Origin: Candidatus Rokuibacteriota bacterium | GTDB lineage: Bacteria > JAUVQV01 | Assembly: GCA_030597995.1 (NCBI GenBank) | Contig: JAUVQV010000022.1 | Location: 1 to 8,196 of the forward strand | Length of the DNA stretch: 8,196 nucleotides | Direction: 5' to 3' | In this document: piece after piece, positions 6,362 to 8,196 of the stretch | Layout of the letters: each line of letters begins with the position of its first letter | Position numbering within the stretch: position 1 is the stretch's first letter | Position numbers and translations under genes: made by a program | The notes under the pieces: generated by a model | Told to the model about the DNA's origin: nothing | The model's input: the letters and a program-made list of their open reading frames with translations, nothing else | Databases searched by the model: none

Positions 6362-7596
6362 TAAGGGAGGGCGCCTCGCCACATCTCCTGAAACTCTTCC
6401 GGCTCCAGCCGAACTTCACTCTGAAAGGCCTGCGGAAAAGGTCGGCCACTCCCCACCTCCTCAACAACCCTCCTGGCGGTCCAAAGCCCTTCCCTCTCAA
6501 TCAAATGCCTCACCGCCAATAGCGAGGCGAGGTAAGACGCCCGGTCACTCCCTCCCCGGCCTTGCAGTGCCCGATTCAACTCCTCGAGGGTGGAGAACCG
6601 TCTTCCTGCGTGCCGTCCCAGCCACGCCTGCGCCGCCTCAGTAGGGATTCCCTCGAAGTGCTTGGCGAGCCCCTCTTCAAACCAGAGAGGCAGGCCCTGC
6701 GGCGCGATGCTCCTCAGGAATGCGTGAGTAAGCTCGTGGGCCAGAACGGATCGCAGCTGCTCGAAATCCTGATGGTGTGTCAAGCCCGCGGTTGGAACGC
6801 GGATTTTGCCGTCGAAGGTCCCGGCGGCCCAGGAAGGACTGCTGGTTATTTCCTTAAATTGGATGCGGGAGTAGAGGATAACTGGAATGTCGTTCTGGGG
6901 GTAGTGCCCCAGTTCCTCCCCTATGCGGTCGTATGCATCCTCCAAAAAGCGCAATACGGCCTGGCGGACCTTCCCGGGGACAGGGCCGTCGAACTGAAGG
7001 GTGAAATGCACGCTGACCTCCCGACCAAAGCCCGTCTCGGCTTCCAGCTCCTTTTGGGCCTTTTCGATTTTTGTCCGAAGGAGTGCGGCCTGATTCCCCG
7101 CTTTTTTCAGAGCCCTCTCCCACGGCGGTATGGCGCGAGTGAGATACCCCTCCTGGTACAGGATATCACCCGACAGCTCCAGCGCACGGGGATGATCTGG
7201 GTCGAGTCCCAGGGCCGCCTCACTTTCCCACCGGGCCGCAGGAAGGTCCCCCTCCCGAAAGAGGATTCTGCCCAGCAGAATATGGAATTCCGGTTCCTCA
7301 GGACCGGCCTCGATCGCCTTTTCAAGATCTCCCCTGGCCTCTCTCCACTCACCCTTTTGAAAATGCATCCGGCCCAAAGCCGCCCAGGTATAGGCCAGAT
7401 TTCGTTTCGCCCCCGTGGATGAGGGATCTGCCTGCAAGGCCTCCCGGAATTTTTCCGCCGCCTCATCAAGGCGGCCGGCTTTAAATAAAGTCTCTCCCTC
7501 CCGGAGCAACTCTGGGGCGCTTTCAGCTCCCACGCCGGGGGGCCGGGAGAACAGCAGGAGGGCGTAGAGTGCAGCTCTTGCGAGGCTCATGGACAT
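6361..7596 (-). CDS. Exported TPR protein with a peptidase MA-like (gluzincin) domain
   Basis: A 411-residue protein. A signal peptide (about 1-24, hydrophobic ALYALLLF, likely cleavage after GVGA) is followed by about four tetratricopeptide repeats (about 28-169, with repeated G-x-x-x-x-A and DP turns). A metallopeptidase-like domain follows (about 195-411). It has HELTH (287-291) and, 16-17 residues after the second His, EEG in LWFEEGLAKHFEG (E307/E308), giving the two zinc His, the catalytic Glu and a downstream zinc Glu of gluzincins. The residues look intact, so it may be an active periplasmic protease; substrate unknown. TPRs suggest a protein partner. The ATG at 7596 is chosen because GAGG (7602-7605) lies five bases upstream. 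A GTG at 7620 would add eight polar residues and lacks a suitable site. The stop is TAG. No convincing promoter was seen. Confidence 0.87.
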   Translation of the reverse strand: MSMSLARAALYALLLFSRPPGVGAESAPELLREGETLFKAGRLDEAAEKFREALQADPSSTGAKRNLAYTWAALGRMHFQKGEWREARGDLEKAIEAGPEEPEFHILLGRILFREGDLPAARWESEAALGLDPDHPRALELSGDILYQEGYLTRAIPPWERALKKAGNQAALLRTKIEKAQKELEAETGFGREVSVHFTLQFDGPVPGKVRQAVLRFLEDAYDRIGEELGHYPQNDIPVILYSRIQFKEITSSPSWAAGTFDGKIRVPTAGLTHHQDFEQLRSVLAHELTHAFLRSIAPQGLPLWFEEGLAKHFEGIPTEAAQAWLGRHAGRRFSTLEELNRALQGRGGSDRASYLASLLAVRHLIEREGLWTARRVVEEVGSGRPFPQAFQSEVRLEPEEFQEMWRGALP

Positions 7597-7601
7597 GATT
7601 T

Positions 7602-7605
7602 CCTC
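7602..7605 (-). promoter_or_regulatory. Ribosome binding site deciding the start of the TPR/peptidase gene
   Basis: The minus strand reads GAGG, AAATC, then ATG at 7596-7594. A second in-frame ATG two codons later (7590) would be 11 bases from the site, less favourable. Confidence 0.55.
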
Positions 7606-7705
7606 ATGGGAAGGATACACCCTTGCCCGGCTATTAGGAACCGTTTCTTTTAAGGCGGGTGCCCCGGGTCACTCGAGGGGGGTGAATTCCAGGATTCAGT
7701 TTAGT

Positions 7706-7734
7706 TTGACAGATAAGGAGAAAAATAATAAAAT
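7706..7734 (+). promoter_or_regulatory. Near-consensus sigma-70 promoter of the nucleotidyltransferase gene
   Basis: TTGACA (7706-7711) is a perfect -35. A 17-base spacer leads to TAAAAT (7729-7734), one base from TATAAT. Transcription would start near 7741, leaving a leader of about 45 bases. The site sits in an AT-rich patch (about 7700-7770) within otherwise GC-rich DNA. It suggests strong, largely constitutive expression. Confidence 0.75.
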
Positions 7735-7785
7735 CCTTTTAATACAACAAGATATATTCATAATGATGAGCAAATGGGGGCACTG

Positions 7786-8196
7786 ATGCAGGCAATCATA
7801 CTCGCGGGAGGAAAAGGAACGCGCCTGCGTCCCCTGACCCTTTCCATTCCCAAGCCGATTGTTCCTCTGGCCAACCGCCCTTTTCTCACTTATCAACTGG
7901 ATCTGTTGCGAAAAGCCGGTATCTCGAGAGTGCTCCTGAGCCTTTCCTACCGTCCCGACGACGTCCGTGAAGCGATGAAGAGGTATCTTCCCCGTGGCAT
8001 GCTCCTCGAGTATGTCGTGGAGGAAGAGCCATTGGGAACCGGTGGTGCGGTGCGCTTCGCCTCCTCGGGAGGGAAGGGGACCTTTGTGATTCTGAATGGC
8101 GACGTCCTGACAGATATCGACCTCCGGGTCTTATTGGCTTCCCACCGCCGCCGCCGGGCCCTCTCGACCATTCTTTTGACCGAGGTCGAGGATCCC
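7786..8196 (+). CDS. NDP-sugar pyrophosphorylase (mannose-1-phosphate guanylyltransferase-like), 3'-truncated by window edge
   Basis: The first 137 codons of a sugar-phosphate nucleotidyltransferase, which joins an NTP and a sugar 1-phosphate to make an NDP-sugar for polysaccharide or nucleotide-sugar synthesis. The N-terminus MQAIILAGGKGTRLRPLT (1-18) is the nucleotide-binding signature. It is followed by PKPIVPLANRPFL (22-34), the EEEPLGTGGA block (79-88) and NGDVLTDIDL (104-113), with D106 at the usual metal-binding position. These fit the GDP-mannose pyrophosphorylase-like branch better than GlmU or RmlA, but the deciding C-terminal domain is outside the window, so sugar and nucleotide remain open. 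The ATG at 7786 matches the usual start of the family and has GGGGG (7776-7780) five bases upstream. An in-frame ATG at 7774 would add four residues and is less likely. A strong promoter lies 52 bases upstream. Confidence 0.92.
   Translation, partial: MQAIILAGGKGTRLRPLTLSIPKPIVPLANRPFLTYQLDLLRKAGISRVLLSLSYRPDDVREAMKRYLPRGMLLEYVVEEEPLGTGGAVRFASSGGKGTFVILNGDVLTDIDLRVLLASHRRRRALSTILLTEVEDP

Noticed and set aside
6562..7422. Long plus-strand open frame opposite the TPR/peptidase gene
   Set aside because: The opposite strand encodes clear TPR and HELTH motifs. The plus-strand translation is compositionally odd and has no family features.
7635..7700. GC-rich inverted sequence around CCCCGGG, CTCGAG and GGGGGG as an operator or terminator
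   Set aside because: The short palindromes do not combine into a convincing stem, and no U-tract or repeated operator half-site is present.

Overview
The window reads as chromosomal DNA of a GC-rich, Gram-negative-type bacterium. Evidence for an outer compartment is a lipoprotein-type binding protein, an exported metallopeptidase-like protein, and a histidine kinase with a c-type haem motif in its extracytoplasmic domain. Haem-bearing periplasmic sensors and PhnD-like binding proteins suggest an anaerobic or facultative lineage such as Desulfobacterota, Nitrospirota or Methylomirabilota. That placement is an inference; the sequence has no decisive taxonomic marker. I saw no RNA gene, insertion sequence, CRISPR array or phage feature, and no gene-free stretch longer than about 300 bases.

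Left block, plus strand (1-3435): nucleotide excision repair. The 3' three-quarters of uvrB runs in from the left edge, and its stop overlaps the start of uvrC as ATGA. uvrC is full length by homology but is split by an in-frame TAG at codon 173. Three codons earlier, a cysteine expected to bind the iron-sulphur cluster is glycine. Both changes lie within 12 bases.

Middle block, minus strand (6308-3332): a promoter-like sequence precedes a two-gene unit. The first gene encodes a PhnD-like binding lipoprotein. Eight bases after its stop begins a membrane histidine kinase whose sensor domain carries CLRCH. No permease, ATPase or response regulator is nearby, so the pair looks like a sensing module rather than a transporter. 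The kinase gene runs 104 bases into the 3' end of convergent uvrC.

Right block (6337-8196): a minus-strand gene for an exported TPR protein with a gluzincin-type HExxH domain ends at a weak terminator-like hairpin. Divergent from it, behind a near-consensus sigma-70 promoter in an AT-rich patch, is the 5' part of an NDP-sugar pyrophosphorylase gene that leaves the window on the right.

The best candidates for a second look are the lesion pair in uvrC and the binding-protein plus haem-kinase module.
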